The position numbers were made by a program, and so were the translations under genes. Below, in pieces: positions 9,836 to 17,585 of a DNA stretch of 43,842 nucleotides. Below the pieces are notes generated by a model. The model was not told the DNA's origin. It was given only the letters and a program-made list of their open reading frames with translations, and did no database searches. This DNA comes from an uncultured Alphaproteobacteria bacterium (GTDB lineage Bacteria > Pseudomonadota > Alphaproteobacteria > RUG11792), in contig CANBDL010000004.1 of the NCBI GenBank assembly GCA_947367345.1, positions 1 to 43,842 of the forward strand. The letters are read 5' to 3'. How positions within the stretch are numbered: the first letter of the stretch is position 1; every line of letters starts with the position of its first letter.

Positions 9836-10372
9836 CTATGGATAAACACCGAATAAGTTTTGTGTCTCAATATATCCCTTGTATTTCTTGCCCGAATGCG
9901 TAAATTCTATACGGCACATATATGGATTCGTCTTAACAACATGTACGATTGTATATTTTTGAATACGGCATAGCGTCTTGGATTTTGCATTTAGCTTTGT
10001 GTAAACCAAGCCGTCTTCGCGACACATTGCATACTGATTGCGAGTCGAGATTAGCGACACATGTATCCATGATTTTTCGCCGTAGAAATCAACAACAAGT
10101 CGCCAGTTTTCATGTGAATCAACCACGAGTAGTGGCGTATTTTTTAGTGAATATCGAAACAATATATCGTATTCTGTTCCTGGACCGCATCTTGTTACTG
10201 CATCTGAGGATTTTGTTGTTGCAAAGTATTGCTTCGGACGCTTGTCATGTCTTTGGGAAATGTGCGCGCATTGCCTTGAAGAATCTTTTTTGCAAAAAAT
10301 CCTAAATACAAGAAATGTTGTTGCGAATAATATTATAATAAATGTGAATGCATGTTTTATTTTATATTTCAC
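9836..10372 (-). CDS. Membrane-anchored bacterial SH3-domain protein
   Basis: A 178-residue product with one N-terminal membrane helix (AFTFIIILFATTFLVFRIF) and a periplasmic part. The SH3-like segment is RCGPGTEYDILFRYSLKNTP, then WRLVVDFYGEKSWIHVSLIS. This matches the alphaproteobacterial SH3_3/SH3_4-type proteins of the RSGPSTxYPV...NWRRVRDxxGxxGWVHxSLLSG pattern. A second SH3-like half follows. Such domains are thought to bind peptidoglycan or peptides. The GTG at 10372 overlaps the pfkA stop by 11 bp and is preferred. A TTG nine codons upstream would also work. Translation is probably coupled to pfkA. The domain call is good, but the function is unknown. Confidence 0.75.
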   Translation of the reverse strand: MKYKIKHAFTFIIILFATTFLVFRIFCKKDSSRQCAHISQRHDKRPKQYFATTKSSDAVTRCGPGTEYDILFRYSLKNTPLLVVDSHENWRLVVDFYGEKSWIHVSLISTRNQYAMCREDGLVYTKLNAKSKTLCRIQKYTIVHVVKTNPYMCRIEFTHSGKKYKGYIETQNLFGVYP

Positions 10373-11450
10373 CGCAGTATATACCCATATTTTTAGCAAA
10401 ACTTACAATTTCGTCATCTGGCCTTAACAGTTTTTTCTTTGTTACATCGTCATGGAAGATGTCTATAGCATTAAGATTGCCAGATTTCATGTATAACATT
10501 TTGTTTGTCTTTCCTTCCATAAGCATTTCAACGGCTTTTGCCCCGTATGCAGCACCCATTATTCTATCGTCTATTGATGTTATACCGCCTCTCTGTGTAT
10601 GCCCAAGAGATATATGCTTGGCGTCATATCCGTGAGAAACCAATTTATCTGCTAATACTTTGCCTACACCATTGTAAGTATGGTGTGTGTATTCTTTACT
10701 TAACTTCGTTGCGTTTATATTATGCTTAAGACCGTCAAGCTCAACTGCTTCAGCCACAATTATTATACAATGATTTTTTACTCCGTCGTAGCATGATTTT
10801 ATTTTTTTTAAAATAGCTTCAAAATTGTGTGTGAATTCGTTGACCAGGATTATGTCTGAACCAGAGGCAATGCCGGAATACATGGCGAGAAAACCAGCAT
10901 CTCGGCCCATAACTTCTACAACGGCAATCCTTTCGTGAGATGCTATCGTAGACCTGATTCTCTCTAGGTTTTCTACTATGCTATCCAAGGCAGTCTTGAA
11001 CCCGATTGAGAAGTCTGTCATAAAAATATCGTTGTCTATCGTTTTTGGTATGGCTACGATCTTCATCTTGTCTTTGTTGTGCGATAGCATCTCTCTTGCT
11101 ATCCTCATGCTTCCATCGCCACCGATATATATCAGCCCATCCAGACTGTTTGATTCATAGTTTGAAAGTATTTTCTCGTATATATCGCTAGGCGACATAC
11201 CTTCGTTAAGTAGTTTGTGAATATAAACGTTGTTGGTACGCAAGATTGTACCTGACCTGGACAAGAGTGTTTCATCGCATACCTTGTCATCCATGATGAT
11301 ATAGTTGTTGTCTATCAGCCCCTTGATTCCGTCATTAAAGCCTATCAGCGCGATATCTTTGTTTTTAGCTGTTTTGTATGCACCGTATATTACAGAATTG
11401 AGCCCGGAGCAATCGCCTCCGAGAGTAACTATACCAAGTCTCACAGTCAA
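10362..11450 (-). CDS. pfkA: 6-phosphofructokinase (PfkA family, mixed ATP/PPi signature)
   Basis: Phosphorylates fructose 6-phosphate, the committing step of glycolysis. The 362-residue product has the GGDCSGLN phosphate loop, YIGGDGSMR (112-115 region), the catalytic PKTIDND (135-141), MGRDAGFLA and GHTQRGG. Two positions tell phosphate donors apart. The residue after GGD is Gly (as in ATP enzymes), but the residue before TIDND is Lys (as in PPi enzymes and some ATP enzymes such as those of trypanosomes). The donor is therefore probably ATP, with uncertainty. The frame opens at TTG 11450, and GTG 11444 is also possible; no clear Shine-Dalgarno separates them. A promoter (TTGTCC, 17 nt, TGC-TACAAT) lies about 25 nt upstream. 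Confidence 0.92.
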   Translation of the reverse strand: MTVRLGIVTLGGDCSGLNSVIYGAYKTAKNKDIALIGFNDGIKGLIDNNYIIMDDKVCDETLLSRSGTILRTNNVYIHKLLNEGMSPSDIYEKILSNYESNSLDGLIYIGGDGSMRIAREMLSHNKDKMKIVAIPKTIDNDIFMTDFSIGFKTALDSIVENLERIRSTIASHERIAVVEVMGRDAGFLAMYSGIASGSDIILVNEFTHNFEAILKKIKSCYDGVKNHCIIIVAEAVELDGLKHNINATKLSKEYTHHTYNGVGKVLADKLVSHGYDAKHISLGHTQRGGITSIDDRIMGAAYGAKAVEMLMEGKTNKMLYMKSGNLNAIDIFHDDVTKKKLLRPDDEIVSFAKNMGIYCGEI

Positions 11451-11481
11451 ATACCAGTAGTGTTAGTAATATTGCAAGTAG

Positions 11482-11510
11482 ATTGTAGCATGTTGAGGTT
11501 CGTGGGACAA
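11482..11510 (-). promoter_or_regulatory. Promoter of pfkA
   Basis: -35 TTGTCC (11505-11510), 17-nt spacer, -10 TACAAT (11482-11487) preceded by TGC, minus strand. The predicted leader is about 25 nt. Confidence 0.55.
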
Positions 11511-11597
11511 ATTTTGTATCAACAAAATAGTTCTTTCAAATGCGATAATGTGTTTTATGTCTCGTTATTACTATATTACGTTTATAGTTATTCCTTA

Positions 11598-12548
11598 TTA
11601 TTCGCCAAGTTTTATCAGTTTTGATACTATATTGTTCATTTGTTCATAGTTTTTTATATTTATTGTGATTACAGCTCCATGCTTGAGGAATCTAAGACGT
11701 GTTTGCGCGTTAAGTGCCGTAGATATTCTGTTTGTTAAATCTTCTACATCTGAGTCTACTTCTCTGAAGACATCTCCATCTTCGTCGTCTTCTCCGTTGC
11801 AGCCTAATTCATCATTGGCGATATTAGTAGCAGATAGATCGGATTTTTTTATTTCTTTGACTGATTCCTCTATTTGCCTTACGCTCCATCCTTCTTCTAT
11901 CGCTGCCTTCGCCAATTCTTCGGCGCAATCGACTCCTACTAATGCTCTGGCATGACCGGACGATAATTTTCCTTCTTTGACGAATTGTATTACTGAATCA
12001 GGGAGATTTAGAAGCCTCAATGCATTTGATATATAAACTCTGCTCTTGCCAACAAGTTTTGCTAGATGGTCTTGAGTATAATTTCCATTTTGCATAATTT
12101 CTTGTATTGCGTATGCTTCTTCGATTGGGTTGAGGTCGGATCTTTGTATATTTTCTATTAATGCCATTGGCAACACATTGTCGTCTCGGCATTCTATGAT
12201 TCTAACAGGCACATGGTGAAGGCCAGCCATCTTTGCGGCGCGCCACCTCCTTTCTCCTGCGACTATACTGTAGTTGTTCCCATACTTTTTTACAACTATT
12301 GGTTGTATAATACCATAGTACTTAATTGATTCTGCTAGCTCATTTATTTTGTCTTGATTGAAGTCTTTGCGTGGTTGATGTGAATTTGGTATGAGTCTCC
12401 CTGTCTCTATATTAATAATACTGTGGTCTGCTACTTTTTGGCCTTGTCGGACTTCCGAGCTACCACTATTTTTGGCATTGATGTCGCCATTAGTAATATC
12501 GTTGTTTGAAAGTAGGGCGTCTAACCCTCTGCCTAATTTCTTTTCCAT
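11598..12548 (-). CDS. parB: Chromosome partitioning protein ParB
   Basis: ParB is the CTP-dependent clamp that loads at parS and spreads along the origin region. The 316-residue product has GRGLDALLS at the N-terminus, then IVAGERRWRAAKMAG (the GERR nucleotide-binding motif), ALIENIQRSDLNPIEEA, and the helix-turn-helix QDHLAKLVGKSRVYISNALRLLNLP. An acidic linker (about residues 245-270) and the C-terminal dimerisation domain follow. Its start overlaps the 3' end of parA by 16 bp, so the two are translationally coupled. The usual neighbours gidA and gidB are not here. Confidence 0.96.
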   Translation of the reverse strand: MEKKLGRGLDALLSNNDITNGDINAKNSGSSEVRQGQKVADHSIINIETGRLIPNSHQPRKDFNQDKINELAESIKYYGIIQPIVVKKYGNNYSIVAGERRWRAAKMAGLHHVPVRIIECRDDNVLPMALIENIQRSDLNPIEEAYAIQEIMQNGNYTQDHLAKLVGKSRVYISNALRLLNLPDSVIQFVKEGKLSSGHARALVGVDCAEELAKAAIEEGWSVRQIEESVKEIKKSDLSATNIANDELGCNGEDDEDGDVFREVDSDVEDLTNRISTALNAQTRLRFLKHGAVITINIKNYEQMNNIVSKLIKLGE

Positions 12549-13318
12549 TTAAAATCCTTGTCTCTATGTAAAAATTCTTTTGCCAGCTCCATATATGCAC
12601 ACGATCCCGCGCATTTTATATCGTGTATTAGGACTGGTTTACCAAATGATGGGGCTTCAGATATTTTCACGTTTCTAGGTATTACCGTTTTAAAAACCTT
12701 GTCTCCTATGTGGTTTCTAACGTCTCTTTCAACAGAGAGACACAGAGCGTTTCTCTTGTCGAACATTGTTAGTAGCACTCCAAATAATGTCAGATTTGGA
12801 TTAAGAGACGTTTTTATTCTTGATATTGATCCAAATAAATAGCTTAGACCCTCTAATGCGTAGTATTCGCATTGAAGAGGTATAATTACACCGTCAGATG
12901 CTACAAGGGAGTTGAGGCTCAATATCCCCATAGAAGGCGGGGAGTCTATAAATATGTAATCAAAAAAATCCCTATATGGTTCTAGAGCGTTGCGCAATAT
13001 TGATTCCCTGTGAGGAGTATTTACAAGCTCAACCTCTGCTCCTATAAGATTTATTTCTGAGGGTATTATTGTTAGTCCTGGTATTTGAGTTTTTTGCAAA
13101 ACTTCTGAAACTTGAAGTTGCTGTGTTAGGAGGCTATAGCTTGTTCCAATATTTTCGGTGGAGTATATTCCAACTCCAGTTGTGGAGTTACTTTGTGGGT
13201 CGAAATCAACCAGAAGTACTTTTTTGCCCACGGCCGCTAACGCTGTAGAAAGATTCACAGATGTAGTTGTCTTGCCGACACCGCCTTTTTGATTTGATAT
13301 TGATATTACGACGGCCAT
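12533..13318 (-). CDS. parA: Chromosome partitioning ATPase ParA
   Basis: A Walker-type ATPase that, with ParB, moves the replicated origin. The 261-residue product has the deviant Walker A SNQKGGVGKTTTSVNLSTALA at the N-terminus, VLLVDFDPQSNSTTG (Walker A', switch I) and FIDSPPSMGILSLNSL (Walker B). It is a chromosomal-type (Soj) ParA without an N-terminal HTH. It is the first gene of parAB. A TGTTAAAAT extended -10 lies about 32 nt upstream of the ATG. Confidence 0.97.
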   Translation of the reverse strand: MAVVISISNQKGGVGKTTTSVNLSTALAAVGKKVLLVDFDPQSNSTTGVGIYSTENIGTSYSLLTQQLQVSEVLQKTQIPGLTIIPSEINLIGAEVELVNTPHRESILRNALEPYRDFFDYIFIDSPPSMGILSLNSLVASDGVIIPLQCEYYALEGLSYLFGSISRIKTSLNPNLTLFGVLLTMFDKRNALCLSVERDVRNHIGDKVFKTVIPRNVKISEAPSFGKPVLIHDIKCAGSCAYMELAKEFLHRDKDFKWKRN

Positions 13319-13349
13319 TGTGTTATGAAATTCTACTCAATATGTATAC

Positions 13350-13358
13350 ATTTTAACA
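13350..13358 (-). promoter_or_regulatory. Extended -10 promoter of parAB
   Basis: TGTTAAAAT on the minus strand, embedded in TGTGTTAAAATGTATAC, which is almost the same as the rpmE promoter context. No good -35. Confidence 0.45.
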
Positions 13359-13485
13359 CAAAGAATGGATTATGAGCACGCATTTTGGAGCATAATTTTG
13401 TATGTATTGTAAACCAGAAAGATAATGATTACGGCACAGATTATACTATAGATGAAAAATATGAAAAGACTATCATATGGATAAT

Positions 13486-13632
13486 TTAATATATGAAAAA
13501 CAATACAAGAGTATAAACGAGAAGAAGGCAAATGCCAAGAATGAGGCAATGCCTTAGCCCTGCAAAGATTGTTTCTGATGTTTTAGCTCGCGAAGTTTTT
13601 GTATTTCTTGTTGAACTTGCTAACTCTGCCAT
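13486..13632 (-). CDS. Possible 48-residue membrane protein overlapping rpmE
   Basis: An ATG-started frame of 48 residues begins inside the last codons of rpmE, in another frame of the same strand. It has a polar, basic N-terminal half (MAELASSTRNTKTSRAKTSE) and one C-terminal membrane helix (LRHCLILGICLLLVYTLVLF). The layout is that of a tail-anchored small membrane protein, and the position would allow translational coupling to rpmE. Hydrophobic readings appear by chance in T-rich DNA, and a second frame here (ending at 13370) is also hydrophobic. Treat it as tentative. Confidence 0.25.
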   Translation of the reverse strand: MAELASSTRNTKTSRAKTSETIFAGLRHCLILGICLLLVYTLVLFFIY

Positions 13633-13801
13633 TGTCTACGATGACTTGCTTTTCGCCTGTCCATGCGTGATGACAAGTTGGATCTATGTATACATTTATT
13701 TCTTCGCCTGGTCTACCGTATACAGATCTTGTTTCTATTCTTTCTCCATTTGTTAAAACAACTGTGATTGGATGATAATCTGGATGAATACCCTTTTTCA
13801 T
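13583..13801 (-). CDS. rpmE: 50S ribosomal protein L31
   Basis: L31 bridges the 50S and 30S subunits. The 72-residue length and the pattern MKKGIHPDYHPITVVLTNG, then ETRSVYG, IDPTCHHAWTG and GRVSKFNKKYKNF match alphaproteobacterial L31. The full CxxC zinc site is absent, as is common in this group. The ATG lies about 42 nt downstream of a good promoter (TTGATA, 18 nt, TGG-TAAAAT). Confidence 0.95.
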   Translation of the reverse strand: MKKGIHPDYHPITVVLTNGERIETRSVYGRPGEEINVYIDPTCHHAWTGEKQVIVDNGRVSKFNKKYKNFAS

Positions 13802-13849
13802 ATTAGCACCATAATAAATTAAGCAACAAAGCGTCTAAAATACTGATAC

Positions 13850-13879
13850 ATTTTACCACATAGAATCTATTTGTATCAA
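13850..13879 (-). promoter_or_regulatory. Promoter of rpmE
   Basis: -35 TTGATA (13874-13879), 18-nt spacer, -10 TAAAAT (13850-13855) preceded by TGG, minus strand. Among the best promoters of the window. Confidence 0.6.
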
Positions 13880-13937
13880 GTTTGTGATATCGAAAGGAGG
13901 CATGTGACAATATGGTTCATGCAAAATTATAAAATAA

Positions 13938-15116
13938 TTATGAGCAGTATTTGTAAATAAATGCCTTTGATATAGCATTGTATTCGTTAATTACACTATC
14001 TATACATTCCAGAGATATATTGTTGTGGTTGCATTTTGATAGTAGATTCTCTATTACTCTCCATATGTCGTTGAATTTTATTTGGCCAGATAGAAATGCA
14101 TTTACAGCATAATCGTTTGCTGAATTTAGCGCAATGGTTTTGTCGTTTTTGTAGGCTTCTTTCGCGATGTCTATCGATCTTTTTTGCCAAGGCTTCATGT
14201 CATAAAAATCTAAACGCGATATGTCTGCTAGGTTTAAATGTTTTGTTGTATTTTGTTGGGATAAATATGGATATGTGAGTGAGTATGATATTGGAATTGA
14301 CATATCTGGGTTATACATTGATGCTATTTGTCCTTTGTTTTTTAGCGTTACAATTGCATGTATTATTGACTGAGGGTGTATTAATGTATTAATTGCATCT
14401 ATGTTGAAGTCAAACAATATTGCTGCTTCAAGTATTTCTATTGCTTTGTTCATCATTGTAGAGCAGTCTATGGTAATTTTTTTGCCCATCTTCCATGTTG
14501 GATGTTGCAGAGCTTCTGAAATAGTTATTGTGCTAAGATCTTTTTCATCAAGATTGCGTAAGCCTCCTCCCGAAGCAGTTATTGTTAGATTCTGTACTGA
14601 ATCTAAATTTGTACATTTTAGACATTGGAATAGCGAGCTATGCTCAGAGTCTACCGGTATTATTTCTGTGTTGTATTTTTGCGCCTCTGATATTAAGAGT
14701 TTTCCGAGAGTTATTATCGCTTCTTTTGAAGATATTGCCAAGCGTTTTGTGTATTTCAATGCTTCGTAAGTATACAGATATGATTTTGGGGATATTATTG
14801 ACATGCAGCATATATCTGTTCTTATTCGTGATATTTCAGTTATATTATCATGCGGAATTACATTGACTGATTTATTATTTGCGAAGTAGTCTTTTATTGT
14901 TTTGTAGCTCTCTGGACATGCTACTCCGATATACTCAACATTTGCAGCCTCAGCCTGAGATATGGCAAGTTTGTGGTTCTTGTTGCATGTTATGGCTGAT
15001 ATTTTATAGCCGAGGTTCATTGCGATGTTAAATGTTTTTTCGCCAACTGATCCCGTTGAACCGAATATTGATATTGTTTTACTTGGGGAGACTGTGTTTT
15101 TTATATTTGGCGTCAT
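13938..15116 (-). CDS. dxr: 1-deoxy-D-xylulose 5-phosphate reductoisomerase
   Basis: Converts DXP to MEP with NADPH, the first committed step of the non-mevalonate isoprenoid route. The 392-residue product has the NADPH-binding GSTGSVGEKT, then ISSKEAIITLGKLL, the metal and substrate motif PVDSEHSSLFQCL, and TASGGGLRNL. The helical C-terminal domain ends normally. It follows dut by 44 bp in the HemY-like-dut-dxr unit. ispD of the same pathway is at about 38 kb, so the MEP genes are scattered. The usual neighbours rseP and bamA are not adjacent. Confidence 0.96.
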   Translation of the reverse strand: MTPNIKNTVSPSKTISIFGSTGSVGEKTFNIAMNLGYKISAITCNKNHKLAISQAEAANVEYIGVACPESYKTIKDYFANNKSVNVIPHDNITEISRIRTDICCMSIISPKSYLYTYEALKYTKRLAISSKEAIITLGKLLISEAQKYNTEIIPVDSEHSSLFQCLKCTNLDSVQNLTITASGGGLRNLDEKDLSTITISEALQHPTWKMGKKITIDCSTMMNKAIEILEAAILFDFNIDAINTLIHPQSIIHAIVTLKNKGQIASMYNPDMSIPISYSLTYPYLSQQNTTKHLNLADISRLDFYDMKPWQKRSIDIAKEAYKNDKTIALNSANDYAVNAFLSGQIKFNDIWRVIENLLSKCNHNNISLECIDSVINEYNAISKAFIYKYCS

Positions 15117-15160
15117 TGTGTTTGTGTCTCTATTTTCTTTTGTTCAGTATGTATTATCTA

Positions 15161-15601
15161 TCAATAACTTGTGGATCCGAATCCACCTTCACCTCTTATT
15201 GTTTCGGTCATATCGTTAATACCACATTCTGCAAATGTTGCTTTAGAATATTTCATGATTATCATCTGGGCTATTCGCATGCCGCTTGTAATTGTGAAAG
15301 ATTTCTTAGATATATTATGCAGTATTACTTTGAGCTCTCCTCTGTAGTCTGAATCTATGATGCCGGGTGAGTTTGGCACTATTATTCCGTGGTTCAGGGA
15401 CAATCCAGATCTTGAGCAAATAGCTCCGTAATATCCATCTGGTATCTCGATTATTAGTTTTGTGCTGATAAGAACTATATCAGATGGATTGATAATAACA
15501 TCTTCGTCTGTGCAAGAATACAGGTCTAGGCCGGCAGATTGTTCTGTTCCGTATGTAGGTATTCTTGATGAATCTGATAATTTGTAAACTTTAATTTCCA
15601 T
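15161..15601 (-). CDS. dut: dUTP pyrophosphatase
   Basis: Hydrolyses dUTP to dUMP, keeping uracil out of DNA. At 146 residues it is the standard trimeric dUTPase. All five motifs are present: AGLDLYS, SRSGLS, GIIDSDYRGELKVILHN, RIAQMI and the glycine-rich C-terminal GEGGFGSTSY. The start overlaps the 3' end of the HemY-like gene by 11 bp, which implies co-translation. dxr follows. Confidence 0.97.
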   Translation of the reverse strand: MEIKVYKLSDSSRIPTYGTEQSAGLDLYSCTDEDVIINPSDIVLISTKLIIEIPDGYYGAICSRSGLSLNHGIIVPNSPGIIDSDYRGELKVILHNISKKSFTITSGMRIAQMIIMKYSKATFAECGINDMTETIRGEGGFGSTSY

Positions 15602-16688
15602 ATTTATCCTGCAATTTTTGAATTATATCTTTGTCATTCAGAAGTATTTGATTTCCTGGGCGCGTTAAAATATTTGTTATGTCATTAAGATCTGATTTTG
15701 GATTTTCGATAATATTTATTATATTTGACTTCGCATCATCGTACTTCTTGTTGTATAGATTTAATTCAAGTTCTATAAATTGTTTCTCAATATTACAGTC
15801 TGGGTAGCTTCCTATTATTTCCCATGTTTCGTCTGTTGAGAGTTTAAATTTTATGAGATACTTAGCTATTTTTCTTGTTATTCCAGACTTACCAGAGTAT
15901 TTTATGACGTTAATAATTTTTTGTCTGTCGTAATTCTCTCCTACTTTTTCTAGGAATAAGTAGGATGCGGATACCGATTTATATGCGTATGACAAGAGAT
16001 ATTGTTCAATTTCATCTTGTGTCATGTTGCGGTTGTGTAAGAATGATGACAGAACATCGCTATAATACTTGTCAATGTAGTTATGGCTAAAGTGAGACTT
16101 GTATTTCTCGATATTGCTTGGAGAGTTCTCATGCATTATGCAGTAATGTTTCATGATTTCTATTATTTCATTTTCAAGGTTTTGGATGTAGTCTTTGCAA
16201 TTATCTAGCGCATAGCGTAATTCGTTGTATGCAAGTTCGTACTCAGATTCTTTCGCAAATTCGTGGATTCGATATTTTATTATGAATACATCAATGCATG
16301 GGTTATTTGTGAGGGGCAACTTGTTTATATTTTTGCAATTTTTAACGTACAAGGCGTCATCTACGAATTTAATGTTTAATTTCATGTAAGGTATATCTTC
16401 ATCTGAAGCTAGTATCAGGTACGATATGGTTTGAAGTATTGATGATTCCTTATCTCCCTTGATTCTTCTAAATATCAGTCCGAACAAAGATAAAAACCAA
16501 GATATGATATGCAAAAACAAAACAACAATTAGAAGTATTGCTAGTATTTTAAATGTGTGAATAACAAATGTGTTTGTATTGTTGTATACAATTGAAACTG
16601 TTACTACATCATTTCTCATCCATATATCCATAGCAAGAAGCGTAAATATCAGGAGAGTCATCCACAACAGTTTATCGATTGTCTTCAT
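15591..16688 (-). CDS. HemY-like membrane protein with TPR-like region (tentative)
   Basis: A 365-residue protein with two N-terminal membrane helices (about 8-24 and 44-68) and a mostly helical soluble part. The top resembles the alphaproteobacterial HemY N-terminal domain: helix, short strand-rich periplasmic loop (WMRNDVVTVSIVYNN), second helix, then FRRIKGD. The soluble part has helix pairs like degenerate TPRs (SEYELAYNELRYALD; FIELELNLYNKKYDDA). Despite its name, HemY's role in heme synthesis is not established. The sequence has diverged strongly, so the assignment rests on architecture. A good promoter lies upstream, and the gene leads an operon with dut and dxr. Confidence 0.55.
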   Translation of the reverse strand: MKTIDKLLWMTLLIFTLLAMDIWMRNDVVTVSIVYNNTNTFVIHTFKILAILLIVVLFLHIISWFLSLFGLIFRRIKGDKESSILQTISYLILASDEDIPYMKLNIKFVDDALYVKNCKNINKLPLTNNPCIDVFIIKYRIHEFAKESEYELAYNELRYALDNCKDYIQNLENEIIEIMKHYCIMHENSPSNIEKYKSHFSHNYIDKYYSDVLSSFLHNRNMTQDEIEQYLLSYAYKSVSASYLFLEKVGENYDRQKIINVIKYSGKSGITRKIAKYLIKFKLSTDETWEIIGSYPDCNIEKQFIELELNLYNKKYDDAKSNIINIIENPKSDLNDITNILTRPGNQILLNDKDIIQKLQDKYGN

Positions 16689-16717
16689 GATGATGCATGT
16701 GTAATGTGTACAGTTAA

Positions 16718-16746
16718 ATTATATACATGTTTGAAGAGTGTATCAA
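16718..16746 (-). promoter_or_regulatory. Promoter of the HemY-like-dut-dxr unit
   Basis: -35 TTGATA (16741-16746), 17-nt spacer, perfect -10 TATAAT (16718-16723), minus strand. The predicted leader is about 23 nt. Confidence 0.6.
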
Positions 16747-16819
16747 GATATTGTTATGTCGTCAGGGCTATTTTTATTCTGAAAACACTAATACGCTCTA
16801 GAATGTTTATCTATCTTTA

Positions 16820-16828
16820 TGGTAAAAT
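16820..16828 (+). promoter_or_regulatory. Extended -10 promoter of tRNA-Gln
   Basis: TGGTAAAAT ends 10 nt before the tRNA, so transcription should begin a few bases upstream of the mature 5' end. Confidence 0.45.
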
Positions 16829-16838
16829 ATCAGAGTAT

Positions 16839-16912
16839 TGGGAAATAGTTTAATGGTAGAACAACCGGCTCTGGACCGGTCAATCTAGGTTCGAATCCTG
16901 GTTTCCCAGCCA
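16839..16912 (+). tRNA. tRNA-Gln (anticodon CTG)
   Basis: A complete 74-nt cloverleaf: acceptor TGGGAAA paired with TTTCCCA, D arm, and anticodon stem ACCGG/CCGGT with loop CTCTGGA (anticodon CTG, reading CAG). The T arm CTAGG-TTCGAAT-CCTGG and discriminator G follow, and the CCA is encoded. A second tRNA-Gln with a TTG anticodon is expected elsewhere for CAA codons. Confidence 0.93.
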
Positions 16913-17038
16913 TTATCCAGCTGAGGCATTGGCGTATTGCATGGCTTAATTGGTCAGAGTAGGAATACAGCAGCCGGAGTTGTGTCGTGCGGGTTTTGCT
17001 TATGCTGGGCCAGTTATTCAAATAAATGTTTCGATCTT

Positions 17039-17548
17039 ATGAAAGATATTCACTGCGATTCTTGGGATGATTATAAACTCTCCGTCAAAGAGAGGGTTGT
17101 GTCAGATAAGATACCTGTGCGTCACGATAATCTCAGTATTGTATCGAAAAAATTAGGAAACTGCCAAAAAGATAAAGTATTGTGTAGTTCAGAACAAGAG
17201 AATCCCAGATTTGAAATAATAAAAAGCACCAAGCACTGTCTTTCGTCTCCAAGTCGTAGAGAGTTACGATCAGTCAGTTGCAGAATGGTTTTGGATCTAC
17301 ATTGCCATAAGCTTGATAGTTTACATGATACTCTATTGAATTTTTGCGTCAAGTGCTCATTAAAAAAAGAAAAGGTGTTAATGATAATAACCGGCAAAGG
17401 ATCTGGTATTATCAGACAAGCAACCGAAGAATGGTTGAACAATAATCCATCGGTAATAATGAAATATAGTAGAATACATGATTCAAGTGGTGGCTATGGA
17501 AGTTTTTATGTTTGGATCAGGCGTAAGGGAATAATGTTGTATAATTAA
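17039..17548 (+). CDS. Smr-domain protein
   Basis: A 169-residue product. The C-terminal Smr domain (about 85-165) has LDLHCHKLDSLHDTLLNF, the nucleic-acid-binding loop IITGKGSGIIRQ, and GGYGSFYVWIRRK. These match the LDLHG, TGKG and HGGxGAxxVxLRR pattern of stand-alone alphaproteobacterial Smr proteins. Some members nick or cleave nucleic acids, and the ribosome-linked ones act in rescue. The usual His before GG is Ser here. The N-terminal WDDYKLSVKERV resembles the family's start, so ATG 17039 is preferred over 16937, whose extra 34 cysteine-rich residues match nothing. It lies just after tRNA-Gln and 37 bp before the ABC-like gene. Confidence 0.8.
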   Translation: MKDIHCDSWDDYKLSVKERVVSDKIPVRHDNLSIVSKKLGNCQKDKVLCSSEQENPRFEIIKSTKHCLSSPSRRELRSVSCRMVLDLHCHKLDSLHDTLLNFCVKCSLKKEKVLMIITGKGSGIIRQATEEWLNNNPSVIMKYSRIHDSSGGYGSFYVWIRRKGIMLYN

Positions 17549-17585
17549 TCTGTATTATCTATAAGTCGATAATAAGAGGTATACT

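Noticed and set aside
10362-11450. Calling PfkA a PPi-dependent enzyme from PKTIDND alone
   Set aside because: The residue after GGD is Gly, as in ATP users, and ATP-dependent enzymes with the Lys exist. The donor is left open.
16937-17038. N-terminal extension of the Smr protein from ATG 16937
   Set aside because: The extra 34 residues are cysteine-rich and match nothing, while a family-like start is found at 17039. The extension probably reads the region just past the tRNA.
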